This document shows, in pieces, positions 18,968-27,963 of a stretch of 64,000 nt of DNA (the stretch's first letter is position 1; the number at the start of each line of letters is the position of its first letter). Position numbers and translations under genes: made by a program. Location: NCBI GenBank assembly GCA_963725215.1, contig CAVRXQ010000007.1:496001-560000 (forward strand). The letters run 5' to 3'. The notes under the pieces were generated by a model. The model saw nothing but the letters and a program-made list of their open reading frames with translations. It did not search any database and was not told the DNA's origin. This DNA is from CAVRXQ01 sp963725215 (lineage in GTDB: Bacteria > Actinomycetota > Acidimicrobiia > Acidimicrobiales > Bog-793).

Positions 18968-19348
18968 CGGAGGCGGTCCGTTCGTGCCGTGGCCGCGCGG
19001 CGAACGAATCGTCGCGGACTCGAAGGTTCGCTAGTCGGGCACATCGGCGCACCGTACCAGCGGCGCGTTGCTGGCACGAACAATGAGCCGGTGATGGATT
19101 CACATCGCACCCGCTGCCGCCCAGTCGCCAGCGTTGGCCGTGCGTTGTCCCGCGCACGCTTGGGTGTCCCGGATGAGATGACGTCCGCCCTCCCTGTCGA
19201 AGCGCTGCCCTCGTCGTTAGCGTGATCGAGAGGGCATCCGTCCCAGACAACGAGGTCGCGCGCGACGCGCCTCGATTCGCGAGTTAGGCGCGATGCCGCG
19301 CGCATTGGAAGGCCCGCTGTTTGCAACGGTGAACGGGGCGGCGCGCGC
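18968..19348. other. Intergenic stretch, no gene seen
   Basis: The 381 bases between the HIT gene and the stop of the cyclase gene have no conserved reading frame on either strand, and I see no RNA gene, repeat or clear terminator. The HIT gene promoter must lie at its left end. Confidence 0.5.
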
Positions 19349-22300
19349 TTATTCGGCAGTTTGTGAATTGGCTGCGTGAAACGACGTCGACTCATCGGTC
19401 TCGAGCAGAGCTCGGGCCCTCGTAAGCATCGGCTTGGCTCCGAGCATCTCGAAGGTCGACGCCGCTTCGCCGGCTCGTGCAGCCGCCTCGGCTGCACGGC
19501 CTTGGCGGCCGAACCACTCAGCGAGATCGAGCTGGCATCGGGCCGTCCAGTACGGATAACCGAGATCGAGCAACCCCTGCTCCGCCGCGACGAGGTCGTC
19601 CTCAACGGTGTCGTATTCGGCTTTCGCATCGCAAAGCAACGCACGGGCGCGAGCGATCTGCAGCTTGACAAAGGGTGGAACCTCGCCGGGAGGCCGACCA
19701 GAGAGCAGCTCCACGATCCGCTCGGTCCCTTCGAGGTCCTTGACCGCGATGGCGGCGTCGATCGCGTTCGGGAGTGCAATGCGAATGGCTTCGTACGCAA
19801 CGCCGAGGTCGCCGCTGAACGATTCGGCGATCGCTCGTAGTGCCCCCTCGAGCGCACGTTGAAAGTCTCCCTCGGCAAGGGCGACGCTGCTCTGATACGC
19901 GAGGTAGCCGGCCCGGTCTTGTACGTCGTCACCCATCCCGACATCCTCGGCACTGGCAAAGTGCTCGGTCGCGTTCTCAACGCGACCGAGGCGCGCGTCC
20001 ACTTCTGCGAGGCACAATCGAACCCACGAGCTTCCGGCGATGTTGCCGCTCGAGGTCAGCGTCTCGATCCCTCGCTGGTACGCCTCTTCGAAGCGCCCGG
20101 CCATCGTGAGGACCTGGATGAGGTTGCCGGCGGCGATCGACTCGCGATAACGCGCCCCCGAGCGACGGGCGAGCGCGAGCGCAGCCTCGCAGTGTTCTTC
20201 CGCCCCCGCCAGGTCGTATTTCATGCAGAGATCGCCGAGGTTGGCCTCGGCGAGGGTCTCGGCGTCGGTGAGACCGTGACGTCGGGCGATATCGATGACC
20301 GCCTCGTAGTTGATGCGAGCTTCCTCCACGCGCCCGAGTTGAGTCAGGGCGACGGCTTTTCGCACGAGGGCACGAGCGAAGGTCTGGGTCAGCTCGTAGT
20401 GCTGGGCGATCGTGAGCGCCTGCTCGATCGATTCCGAGGCGTCTTGGAGGTGCCCCGCGAACACGAGTGAGGAGCCGAGCTTTTCATTCAGGTCGGCGAT
20501 CACGTCGGGTGGAGTCGATACCGGGTCGAGGGAGGCGAGAGCCTCGCGAATGAGGACGATCGCCTGTTCGGTGTGGCCAAGACCCTGCACGGCCCGCGAG
20601 AGTCCGCCAATCGCCCTCGCCGCCTCGACAGCGCGTCCCGCCGACTGGTGAGCCCGGATCGCCGCCTCGAAGTGTGCACTGGCCCGATCGTCGAATCCAG
20701 CGAGACTCGCCATGCGCCCGGCGCTCTCCATCAGGTTCGCCTGTTCGAATCCGTCGCTGCTCAGCTCGGCGGCCGTCACGTAAGCGGCTTCGGCGGATTC
20801 GGGAGCGCCGACCGACTCGGCACGCTCGGCGGCGATCGCGTACGCACGCTTCGCCTGATCCCGCAGATCGTCGGCAATCGGGTCGTCTCCCGCCGCTTTG
20901 TAGGCGTCGTTCAGGTGGGCGGCGATCACCTCGGCCACTTCCGCGCCCTGGTCTGGGAACGCGTTGCGCAGGTGTTCGGCGGTGCGGATGTGGCGGGCTT
21001 TTCTCTCGGCTTTCGTCAACATGTCGTATGCGACCGACCGGATGAGCGACTGCGTGAAGGCGTACTGGCCGCGCTCTGGAGAGAGCTTGTCGGCGCGAAC
21101 CGTGAGAACCTCTTTTCTGACGAGCGAGGTCAACAACGCGTCGAGCTCGCCGGGGTCGGTATCGGTGACCGCCTCGATCGCCTGGCGGGGGAAGGATCCC
21201 CCGAGCACCGAGCACTCCTTCACGAGTCGCCGCTCATCGGGCGAGAGCGAATCGAGTCGCGAGGCGATGAGCGCCGTCAGTCCCGGTGGGATCTCCAAAG
21301 TGCCGAGCTCGCCGACCAGATGCAGCCCTCCGTCGGTTCCTTTCGTGAGGATTCCCTTGTCGAGCAGGCTGCGCACGGTCTCGACGGCGTAGAGCGGAAT
21401 CCCCTCGGCGCGTTCCACGATGCTCGCACGTGCCGGGGCGGGGAGTTCGGAGACGAGGCCGTCGAGCAGCTCGCCGATCAACTCGTCGGCGAGCGGGTCG
21501 AGCGAGACCGTGGTGACGTTGCGTCGGCTGAGACCGAGTCCTCGTTTCTCGGTCCCTTCCGGTCGGGTGAGGACGAGCAGGAATATCGCGTGATCCGCAG
21601 ACCATTCCAGCAAGTGGTCCAGGAAGTCGACGAGACCGGCGTCTGCCCACTGCAGGTCCTCGACGAGCATCGCGACCGTGCTGTGCTCCGAGAGTCGTTC
21701 GAAGAAAAGTCGCCAGCCGGCAAAGAGATCTTCTTTCGCCAGCAGCTGGGGAGCTGGCAGGCCGAGTAGCTGGCCGAGGCGCGGCGCGATGAACTCCCGA
21801 TCGGCGGGATCGAGGATCCAGCGCTCGAGGCCGACCCGAAGCCGCTCCGCTGCGACATCGAGCGGGTCCTCTTCTCCGATCTGGAGGCGCGAGCGGACCA
21901 TCTCAGAAAGCGCCCAGTAGCTGACGCCCTCGCCGTAGGAAAGGCAGCGCCCGGCGTGCCAGAGGGTGTCCTCGACGAGACCGTCGAGGTATTTGAAGAA
22001 CTCCCAGGCAAGGCGGGATTTTCCGACGCCGGCCACCCCGGAGACGAGGGCCAGCCGAGCGGAGTGGCGGTCAGCGGCCGCCCGAAATAGCTCTTTTACG
22101 AGGCGAAGCTCGTGATCACGTCCGACAAAGGGTGCTTCCAGTCCGCTCGAGCGCTGCGAGCCGGCGAGGGCCGCGGCGATCCTGGTCGCTTGGTGGAGGT
22201 GGACCGGTTCAGACTTCCCCTTCAATTCGTGCAGGCCGACGTCGACGTAGGAGATCGCCACCGCGGTCGCGGCACGGGTCGCCTCGTCGACGTAACAGCA

Positions 22301-22927
22301 ACCGGGAGGAGCCACGGACTGGATACGCGCGGCCATATTCACCCGGTCGCCGATGACCATTCCCTCTTCTTTGGTCTCGGTCGTCGCGACGCCGCCGGTG
22401 ACGATCCCGACCCGCGCCTGCAAGTCGGTGGAACGTTCCGAGCCGTAGTCGGCGACCGCCGATACGAGCTCGAGACCGGCGCGCACGGCTCGCTCGGCAT
22501 CGTCCTCTTTTGCGGCGGGGGCACCCCAGACCGCCATCACCGCGTCACCGATGAACTTTTCGACGGTGCCCCCGTAGCGGCCGACAATCGATCGGGCGAG
22601 GTCGAAGTAGCCAGAAAGGAGCTCGCGAACATCTTCAGGATCTTTCGACTCCGAAAGCGGAGTGAAGCCGACGAGGTCGCAAAACAGCACCGAGACATGA
22701 CGCAGCTCGGACGTCCCACCCGTCGCCGGGGAGATCGCGTTCGTTCGGGCGGCAGAGGCGACGGGCTGGCCGACAGCGGCGAGCGTCGTCCCGCACTCAC
22801 TGCAGAATTTGGCGGTGGGCTGGACTGCAGAACCGCAATTCGGACAGGCGCGCGCGAGTGGACTGCCGCACTCGGAACAGAACTTGGCGCCTGTCGCGTT
22901 TTCGACTCCGCAGCTCGAGCAGAGCAT
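19349..22927 (-). CDS. Zinc-ribbon adenylate cyclase with AAA ATPase and TPR repeats
   Basis: A 1192-residue signalling protein. Two zinc ribbons occupy residues 1-50 (CSSC...CSEC and CPNC...CSEC). A class III cyclase domain follows, with metal-binding VLFCDLVGFTPL near 82, FIGDAVMAVWG near 126 and the transition-state IGDRVNMAARI near 185. Then comes an AAA_16-type ATPase with Walker A SGVAGVGKSRLAW near 300 and Walker B MLVEDLQWADAG near 425, and about 600 residues of TPR-like helical repeats. This layout is known in actinobacteria and soil bacteria as predicted cAMP-producing sensors. The ligand is unknown and there is no DNA-binding domain. It is a single gene with a 125-base gap before hemW. 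Confidence 0.88.
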   Translation of the reverse strand: MLCSSCGVENATGAKFCSECGSPLARACPNCGSAVQPTAKFCSECGTTLAAVGQPVASAARTNAISPATGGTSELRHVSVLFCDLVGFTPLSESKDPEDVRELLSGYFDLARSIVGRYGGTVEKFIGDAVMAVWGAPAAKEDDAERAVRAGLELVSAVADYGSERSTDLQARVGIVTGGVATTETKEEGMVIGDRVNMAARIQSVAPPGCCYVDEATRAATAVAISYVDVGLHELKGKSEPVHLHQATRIAAALAGSQRSSGLEAPFVGRDHELRLVKELFRAAADRHSARLALVSGVAGVGKSRLAWEFFKYLDGLVEDTLWHAGRCLSYGEGVSYWALSEMVRSRLQIGEEDPLDVAAERLRVGLERWILDPADREFIAPRLGQLLGLPAPQLLAKEDLFAGWRLFFERLSEHSTVAMLVEDLQWADAGLVDFLDHLLEWSADHAIFLLVLTRPEGTEKRGLGLSRRNVTTVSLDPLADELIGELLDGLVSELPAPARASIVERAEGIPLYAVETVRSLLDKGILTKGTDGGLHLVGELGTLEIPPGLTALIASRLDSLSPDERRLVKECSVLGGSFPRQAIEAVTDTDPGELDALLTSLVRKEVLTVRADKLSPERGQYAFTQSLIRSVAYDMLTKAERKARHIRTAEHLRNAFPDQGAEVAEVIAAHLNDAYKAAGDDPIADDLRDQAKRAYAIAAERAESVGAPESAEAAYVTAAELSSDGFEQANLMESAGRMASLAGFDDRASAHFEAAIRAHQSAGRAVEAARAIGGLSRAVQGLGHTEQAIVLIREALASLDPVSTPPDVIADLNEKLGSSLVFAGHLQDASESIEQALTIAQHYELTQTFARALVRKAVALTQLGRVEEARINYEAVIDIARRHGLTDAETLAEANLGDLCMKYDLAGAEEHCEAALALARRSGARYRESIAAGNLIQVLTMAGRFEEAYQRGIETLTSSGNIAGSSWVRLCLAEVDARLGRVENATEHFASAEDVGMGDDVQDRAGYLAYQSSVALAEGDFQRALEGALRAIAESFSGDLGVAYEAIRIALPNAIDAAIAVKDLEGTERIVELLSGRPPGEVPPFVKLQIARARALLCDAKAEYDTVEDDLVAAEQGLLDLGYPYWTARCQLDLAEWFGRQGRAAEAAARAGEAASTFEMLGAKPMLTRARALLETDESTSFHAANSQTAE

Positions 22928-23052
22928 CAGTCACCTCCGCTGCTCGCCGGAAGGTTACGACCCGATGCCTGCCGCTGCACCGTGCGAGGCGGCCCACCGC
23001 TCGTTTCCGAGATCGCGGGCATGCGTCGGCGGCGCCGTCGCGGCCGACGTCG

Positions 23053-24147
23053 TCAGCTTGGCCGCAGGCGCAGTGTTACCTCGTTGGCGAGCAGCCGGCC
23101 CCGACGGGTGAGAACGGCGTGGCGCGCCGTTCGCGCGACGAGTCCGTCTAACGCCGGGTCGTCGAAGAGAGCATCGTTCGGCACACCGTCTCTGGTGCGC
23201 AACGCGAGCTCGAGACGTTCGACCACCCGCTCTGTCTCGCCGAGCCGTTCGCGCCACGCGACGGGGGAATACCCATCGTTGACGCGGGTGATGTATCGCT
23301 CGAACGACGCCACGTTCGCGAACCGCTCCCCATCGAAGTGGCCGTGCGCGGCGCAGCCGAAACCTAGGTACTCCCCGCCGTGCCAGCACGACACGTTGTG
23401 CTGGCACTCGTGGCCGGGTTTCGCCCAATTCGAGATTTCGTACCACCGGTATCCCGCCGCTTCGAGCCGGTCGTCGATCGCCTCGTAGCGGCGCGCCAAG
23501 ACGTCGTCGTCGGGGTGGCGCGACGGGTCGCGAGAAAGGGGCGTCCCCGCCTCGACCGTGAGGGCGTACCCGCTCACGTGAGGTGGCGTCGGCTCGAGCG
23601 CCAACAACGCGTCGAGCGTCTCCTCGAAGTCCTCGTCGCGCTCCGCCGGCGCGCCGTAGATGAGATCGACGTTGAAGCTCGGAAAGCCGAGCGCGCCGAT
23701 CTCGCGCACCGCTCTCGGAATCGCGGCGGCGTCACCTTGGCGCCCGAGACCGACGCGCACATGCTCGACGAAGGACTGTGCGCCGAGAGAAATCCGCGTC
23801 ACGCCACTTCCGCGCGCCTCTTCGAGGAACCACCGGGTGGCGCTCTCGGGATTCGCCTCGACCGTCACTTCCGCTCCGACCGGAGCGTCGATCGCCGCCA
23901 ACACCTGTGCGAGCGCTCCTTTCGGGAGCAGCGACGGGGTGCCACCGCCGACGAAGACGGTGCTCGGGATGCGCCAGCGACCGGAGGAGCGCGCGCCCTC
24001 GATCTCGCGCACGACAGCGGCGACGTAGGCGTCGGCGCGATCGAGCTTGCCGACGTTCGTCACAAAGGCGCAGTAGTCACATCGCGAAGCGCAGAAGGGG
24101 ATATGGACGTAGACGCCGAAGTCGTGGCCCTCGGCGATCATTTCCAT
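23053..24147 (-). CDS. hemW: Radical SAM heme chaperone HemW
   Basis: A 364-residue radical SAM protein of the HemW group, often labelled oxygen-independent coproporphyrinogen oxidase but now linked to heme insertion. VYVHIPFCASRCDYCAF near residues 12-28 has the CxxxCxxC cluster motif, followed by VFVGGGTPSLLP near 64 and SLGAQSF near 122. The C-terminal HemW domain ends at TLRLRPS. The ATG at 24147 has GGAAAG nine bases upstream. In many genomes hemW is near hrcA-dnaJ, as here, with bldD and rsmE between. Confidence 0.9.
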   Translation of the reverse strand: MEMIAEGHDFGVYVHIPFCASRCDYCAFVTNVGKLDRADAYVAAVVREIEGARSSGRWRIPSTVFVGGGTPSLLPKGALAQVLAAIDAPVGAEVTVEANPESATRWFLEEARGSGVTRISLGAQSFVEHVRVGLGRQGDAAAIPRAVREIGALGFPSFNVDLIYGAPAERDEDFEETLDALLALEPTPPHVSGYALTVEAGTPLSRDPSRHPDDDVLARRYEAIDDRLEAAGYRWYEISNWAKPGHECQHNVSCWHGGEYLGFGCAAHGHFDGERFANVASFERYITRVNDGYSPVAWRERLGETERVVERLELALRTRDGVPNDALFDDPALDGLVARTARHAVLTRRGRLLANEVTLRLRPS

Positions 24148-24188
24148 CGGATCAGCTTTCCAAGCGAAAAGCCGATCCGCACGCGTTA

Positions 24189-24713
24189 TCAGGCGTAGAG
24201 CAGCCCGAGTTCGCCGAGGTGCGAGATCATCTCGTCGAGGCTCAACCCGAAGGTCGCGCCGATCACCCGGATGTCCTCCGCTCGGATCGTCAGCACCTGG
24301 CCGTTGAAGTCCTGGCGCTCGAGTTGGATCTTCGTGAGAAACCGCAGCAAGGCCTCGGACTCCGGTCCGGGGCTCTGCTTCAGCCGGACGAGATCGATCC
24401 GGATCTTCTGCGACGAGGAGATTCGCGACGTCCCGTGTGCCGCTTCGGCCGTGTGCTCGTCCGCCCCGTGCGGGAGGAGCTGGTCTAATGGGACGTCGTA
24501 GATCGCCGCGAGGCGACGGAGCCGCGGGACCGAGATCGCCCGCTCGCCCCGTTCGTAGGCGCCGAGGACGGACGCCTTGAACTCCTCGTGCGAGGTCGCT
24601 TCGACCGCCTGGAGGGAGAGGCGCTTTTGCCTCCGGACCTCGCGAAGGCGGGCGCCAACGGTTTCGGCATATTTGCGTTCAGCAGCCTCAGGAACCACAG
24701 CAACCTCAGTCAT
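24189..24713 (-). CDS. bldD: BldD-like c-di-GMP-type transcriptional regulator
   Basis: A 174-residue regulator resembling Streptomyces BldD. The N-terminal XRE-type helix-turn-helix (RLREVRRQKRLSLQAVEA...VLGAYERGERAISVPRLRRLAAIYDVP) spans residues 22-75. The C-terminal domain aligns with the BldD dimerisation/c-di-GMP domain. The c-di-GMP signature RGD-x8-RQDD reads RQD-x8-RAED here (residues 133-147), so the first Arg, the Asp, the second Arg and the final Asp are kept. The ATG at 24713 has AGGGAG upstream. BldD controls development in Streptomyces. Here the targets are unknown, and self-regulation is plausible given the palindrome upstream. Confidence 0.83.
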   Translation of the reverse strand: MTEVAVVPEAAERKYAETVGARLREVRRQKRLSLQAVEATSHEEFKASVLGAYERGERAISVPRLRRLAAIYDVPLDQLLPHGADEHTAEAAHGTSRISSSQKIRIDLVRLKQSPGPESEALLRFLTKIQLERQDFNGQVLTIRAEDIRVIGATFGLSLDEMISHLGELGLLYA

Positions 24714-24773
24714 CGGGAACTCCCTGGTAGCCGGCCTGCGCCGACTGTCCATTCATCACGTTTGTGAGTTTAC

Positions 24774-24794
24774 TTGACCACGGAGCGTGGTGAA
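24774..24794. promoter_or_regulatory. Palindrome upstream of bldD
   Basis: TTGACCACG, a three-base GAG centre, then CGTGGTGAA: nine-base arms with one mismatch, about 60 bases before the bldD start. Size and location suit a dimeric regulator, and self-regulation by the BldD-like protein is possible. It does not match the published BldD box closely, so the binder is inferred. Confidence 0.4.
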
Positions 24795-24799
24795 AGGGT

Positions 24800-24826
24800 C
24801 TCTATAGGTGAATTTTCGTTATAGAG
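24800..24826. promoter_or_regulatory. AT-rich inverted repeat between rsmE and bldD
   Basis: CTCTATA, 13 bases, TATAGAG. The outer GGG/CCC bases extend it with one mismatch. It overlaps the rsmE stop codon and lies just upstream of the bldD promoter area. The spacer (AATTTTCG inside) does not look like a terminator loop followed by T residues, so a protein-binding site is the better guess. Confidence 0.3.
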
Positions 24827-25568
24827 CCCTGGTCCCGTTGTGTACGGCGGCGACGAGCAGCACCGCAGAGGCTACCGCGGCGGTCTCGGTTCGCAAGACG
24901 TGGCCAGGAAGACCGACGAGCCGGGGGGCGAGGGCCAGCTCATCGGGGGTGAAGCCGCCTTCTGGGCCGACGAACACGCTCGACACCGATTCGTCGACCG
25001 GCGGGGAGCCGGGGTGGGCGAGTGCGGCTGTCCCCGGCGCGGATCCGAGCGCCGTCTCGAGAGCCACCGGGCCCGAGATCGCCGGCAGGACGAGCCGCCG
25101 GCACTGCATCGCCGCTTCCCGGGCGACGCGAGCGAGTCGCTCCTTGCGGTGCCCGATTGCCCGATCGTCGGGTCGGACGACGCCGCGCGCGGTCTCGAGG
25201 AAGACGATCCGGTCGACGCCGAGCTCGGTGAGCTTTTGCACCGCCCACTCGGGCCGGTCGCCCTTACCGAGAGCTAAGCCGATCGAGATCTCGCGCCCCG
25301 GAAGCGGAGCGCGAAGCACCGGCCCCAAAGGAACTAGGCGCGCGTCCTCGACGCGAGACGCGCGACGCCGGTGCGGCTTTGTCTCGGAGTCTTTGAGCTT
25401 GCAGATCCTGTACGCGCCCGCGCCGTCGGCTGCGACCACGATCGAGCTCGATCGCAGACGGAGCACGTCGACGAGGTGATGCGTGTCGTCCGGGGTCAGT
25501 GACAGCTCGTCGATGTCGCCGACGAAGACGAGGGCGTCGGCGTTGCGGGCCGCGTCGAGTGGTTCCAC
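24819..25568 (-). CDS. rsmE: 16S rRNA m3U1498 methyltransferase RsmE
   Basis: A 249-residue SPOUT methyltransferase. The C-terminal knot motifs are present: VFVGPEGGFTPDEL near residue 200 and LRTETAAVASAVLL near 225. LALGKGDRPEWAVQKLTELGVD near 100-121 is also typical. GTG start at 25568 with GAGG eight bases upstream, 20 bases after the dnaJ stop. The hrcA-dnaJ-rsmE order is widespread in Gram-positive bacteria, and the three are probably cotranscribed from the CIRCE promoter. Confidence 0.92.
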   Translation of the reverse strand: MEPLDAARNADALVFVGDIDELSLTPDDTHHLVDVLRLRSSSIVVAADGAGAYRICKLKDSETKPHRRRASRVEDARLVPLGPVLRAPLPGREISIGLALGKGDRPEWAVQKLTELGVDRIVFLETARGVVRPDDRAIGHRKERLARVAREAAMQCRRLVLPAISGPVALETALGSAPGTAALAHPGSPPVDESVSSVFVGPEGGFTPDELALAPRLVGLPGHVLRTETAAVASAVLLVAAVHNGTRAL

Positions 25569-25588
25569 GCCGCCTCGTCCCGGTTTGA

Positions 25589-26701
25589 TCAGCCGAAGCT
25601 CGAACGGATCCGGGAGATGATCCCGTGCTCCTCCTCAGAGAGGTGCTCGCCGCGCGAGGCGGCGAGTTCGCGCAACAGCTGTTCCTGGTCCTTGGTGAGT
25701 TCCGTCGGCGTGTCGACGAAAACGCGCACGTGGAGGTCGCCCCGCCCGCGCCCGCGCACCTGGGGAACGCCGCGCCCGCGCAAGCGGATCACCTTGCCGG
25801 ACTGCGTGCCCGGCGGGATCGAGATCGCCTCGTCGCCGTCGAGGGTTGTCACGACGAGCTCCGTGCCCAGCGCGGCTTGCGTCATCGAGATGTGCTCGGA
25901 GGTCAAAAGGTCGGCTCCCGAGCGTTCGAAGCGGGGGTGCGAGGCGACCCGCAGATGGACGTACAAGTCGCCGGGGATCCCTCCGCGTATCGCCGGTGCG
26001 CCGGCCCCGGCGATACGCAACGTCGTCGCGTTGTCCACCCCGGCCGGGACCTCGACAGTGACCGTGCGCTCATCGGCGCGGCGTCCTTCTCCGCGACAGT
26101 CCGCGCATGGCGACTCGATCACCTCGCCGAGCCCATGACAACGCGGGCACGGAAGCGTCGTCATCATCTGGCCGAGGAATGACTGCCGGACGCGTCGGAC
26201 CTGACCAAGACCGTTGCACTCGCGACACGTCACGGGCGTCGTCCCAGGGCGCGCTCCCGAGCCCGAGCATGTCTCGCACGGCACGTGACCCCGGAAGCTG
26301 ACCGGCCGGTGCGCGCCGAAGACCGCCTCTTCGAAGGGGAGATCGAGGTTCACCTCGACGTCCTCGCCCCGTCGTGGACCCGCGTGTTGGGCGCCGCGGA
26401 ACGGGCTCCCACTGAAAAAGGCGTCGAAGAGGTCGCCGAACCCCGCACCGAACACGTCGCCCGGGCCGGAGGTGCCGACGCGCTCGGAGTCGGGCCCGAA
26501 CATGTCGTAACGCCGCCGTCGCTCGGGGTCCCGGAGCGTTTCGTAGGCGAGGGTCAGCTCTTTGAACCCCGCCTCCGACTCGGGGTTGCCTCCGCTCGTG
26601 TCCGGATGGAGTTCGCGCGCGAGCTTGCGATAGGCGCGCTTGATCTCGTCCTCGGTGGCGCTGCGCGACACGCCGAGGATCTCGTAGTAGTCGCGCGCCA
26701 T
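25589..26701 (-). CDS. dnaJ: Chaperone DnaJ
   Basis: A 370-residue type I DnaJ. The J domain has the HPD tripeptide (LHPDTSGG near residue 32). A Gly/Phe-rich segment follows (near 75-105), then the zinc domain with four CxxCxGxG repeats (CETCSGSG, CRECNGLG, CPRCHGLG, CADCRGEG, near 144-212) and the C-terminal substrate domain. It stimulates DnaK ATPase. Downstream of hrcA by 13 bases, so it shares HrcA control. There is no dnaK in this window. Confidence 0.95.
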   Translation of the reverse strand: MARDYYEILGVSRSATEDEIKRAYRKLARELHPDTSGGNPESEAGFKELTLAYETLRDPERRRRYDMFGPDSERVGTSGPGDVFGAGFGDLFDAFFSGSPFRGAQHAGPRRGEDVEVNLDLPFEEAVFGAHRPVSFRGHVPCETCSGSGARPGTTPVTCRECNGLGQVRRVRQSFLGQMMTTLPCPRCHGLGEVIESPCADCRGEGRRADERTVTVEVPAGVDNATTLRIAGAGAPAIRGGIPGDLYVHLRVASHPRFERSGADLLTSEHISMTQAALGTELVVTTLDGDEAISIPPGTQSGKVIRLRGRGVPQVRGRGRGDLHVRVFVDTPTELTKDQEQLLRELAASRGEHLSEEEHGIISRIRSSFG

Positions 26702-26714
26702 CAGTAGGTCGTGC

Positions 26715-27734
26715 TCACGGATTCGAAAGCTGTCGACTCAGGTGTTGGCTCACGACCGCGACCGTCGCGAGCGCCTGCGGGTATTTCATCCGCGTCGGGC
26801 CCAACACGCCGATCGTCCCGGCGGGCTCGTCATCGACGGTATATGGCGCGACGACGAGCGAGCACTCCGCCAGCGACGCGAGGCCGCTCTCGGCTCCGAT
26901 CGCCACCGACTGCCCCGACTCGAGCAGGTCGCTGATCAAAGAGACGACGACGAAGGACTGCTCCAGGATCTCGAGCACCTCGCGCACCGTCTCGATCGCC
27001 GGGAACTGGTCCGCCATGTGCGACACACCGCCGAGGTAGACCTCCTCGGCGCCGCGCGGCGTGATGCCTCCGAGCACCGCGCACGCCGCGTCGATCAGTC
27101 GCCGCACCTTCGCCGACGCCGAAGTGTGCACCGGGCCGAGATTTCCGAGCACCTGTCCGGTGAGCTGGTCGCGAAGCGCCGAGTTCGCGGTCTCGATCTC
27201 CTCGTCGGTCGTGTTCGGATCGATCTCGAGCGTGTGCTTTTCGACGACGCCGTTCGAACAGACGATGACGACGAGCGCGGTGGCGGGCGAAAGCCGCGTC
27301 AAAAGTGCGTTGCGCACCTGGAGCTGCTCGGTCGTCGGGGCGACGACGACCGACGCGTAATCGGTCAGCTGGGACAACAGATGCGACGTGTCGCGCAGCA
27401 TGCGCTCGAGCTCTCCGTGCGCGCGCCGAAAGAAGTGTTCGACTTGATCGGCGGATTTCGGATCGAGCGCCGCGTCGGATTCCAAGTGGTCGACGAAGTA
27501 GCGATACCCCTTGTCTGTCGGGATGCGGCCAGCGCTCGTGTGCGGGTGAGTGAGGTAGCCGTCCCGTTCGAGCGCCGCCATGTCCGAGCGCACGGTCGCC
27601 GCCGAGACGTCGATCTCCTCGTCGCCGACGAGGTGCGCGGAACCGACGGGCTCGCCGGTCTCTATGTGCTCGGTGACGACCTTGCGAAGAATGGTCGACT
27701 TCCTCCAGTCGAGGCCCTGTTCCGTCGGTGCCAT
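26715..27734 (-). CDS. hrcA: Heat-inducible transcription repressor HrcA
   Basis: A 339-residue HrcA. An N-terminal winged helix (RKSTILRKVVTEHIETGEPVGS; VSAATVRSDMAALERDGYL) spans residues 10-60, and a central GAF-like domain and conserved C-terminus follow. It represses heat-shock genes by binding CIRCE, and a near-perfect CIRCE lies 52 bases upstream of its start, so it is self-regulated. It is first in the hrcA-dnaJ-rsmE run. Confidence 0.95.
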   Translation of the reverse strand: MAPTEQGLDWRKSTILRKVVTEHIETGEPVGSAHLVGDEEIDVSAATVRSDMAALERDGYLTHPHTSAGRIPTDKGYRYFVDHLESDAALDPKSADQVEHFFRRAHGELERMLRDTSHLLSQLTDYASVVVAPTTEQLQVRNALLTRLSPATALVVIVCSNGVVEKHTLEIDPNTTDEEIETANSALRDQLTGQVLGNLGPVHTSASAKVRRLIDAACAVLGGITPRGAEEVYLGGVSHMADQFPAIETVREVLEILEQSFVVVSLISDLLESGQSVAIGAESGLASLAECSLVVAPYTVDDEPAGTIGVLGPTRMKYPQALATVAVVSQHLSRQLSNP

Positions 27735-27785
27735 TGCTCCTGCTCCCAGAGGGGGTGAGCGCCCGTCCGCGCGGAATCTGCGGCG

Positions 27786-27818
27786 CGATCAGCACTCGAT
27801 TGTACCGAGTGCTGATCG
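27786..27818 (-). promoter_or_regulatory. CIRCE operator of hrcA
   Basis: The arms CGATCAGCACTC and GAGTGCTGATCG are perfect inverted repeats of 12 bases around a 9-base spacer. The core TCAGCACTC-N9-GAGTGCTGA differs from the CIRCE consensus TTAGCACTC-N9-GAGTGCTAA only in the symmetrical second base of each arm. It lies in the leader of hrcA, the expected HrcA target. Confidence 0.93.
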
Positions 27819-27963
27819 AAAATCCCTCGATCGTCCGCGCCGCTATCCGAAGGTGAATTCGTAGGCGACGCCCGGAAGCCGAGATGAGGAGCGATCCGGA
27901 ACGGTAGGCGCTGGACGTTCCCTTAGTTCGAACGGGGTCAGAAGGTGTCGCTCGCGCCGCGCG

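Noticed and set aside
18964..19980. Long minus-strand frame spanning the gap after the HIT gene and into the cyclase gene
   Set aside because: It runs in a different frame over the real cyclase C-terminus, is Arg/Ser-rich and lacks any motif.
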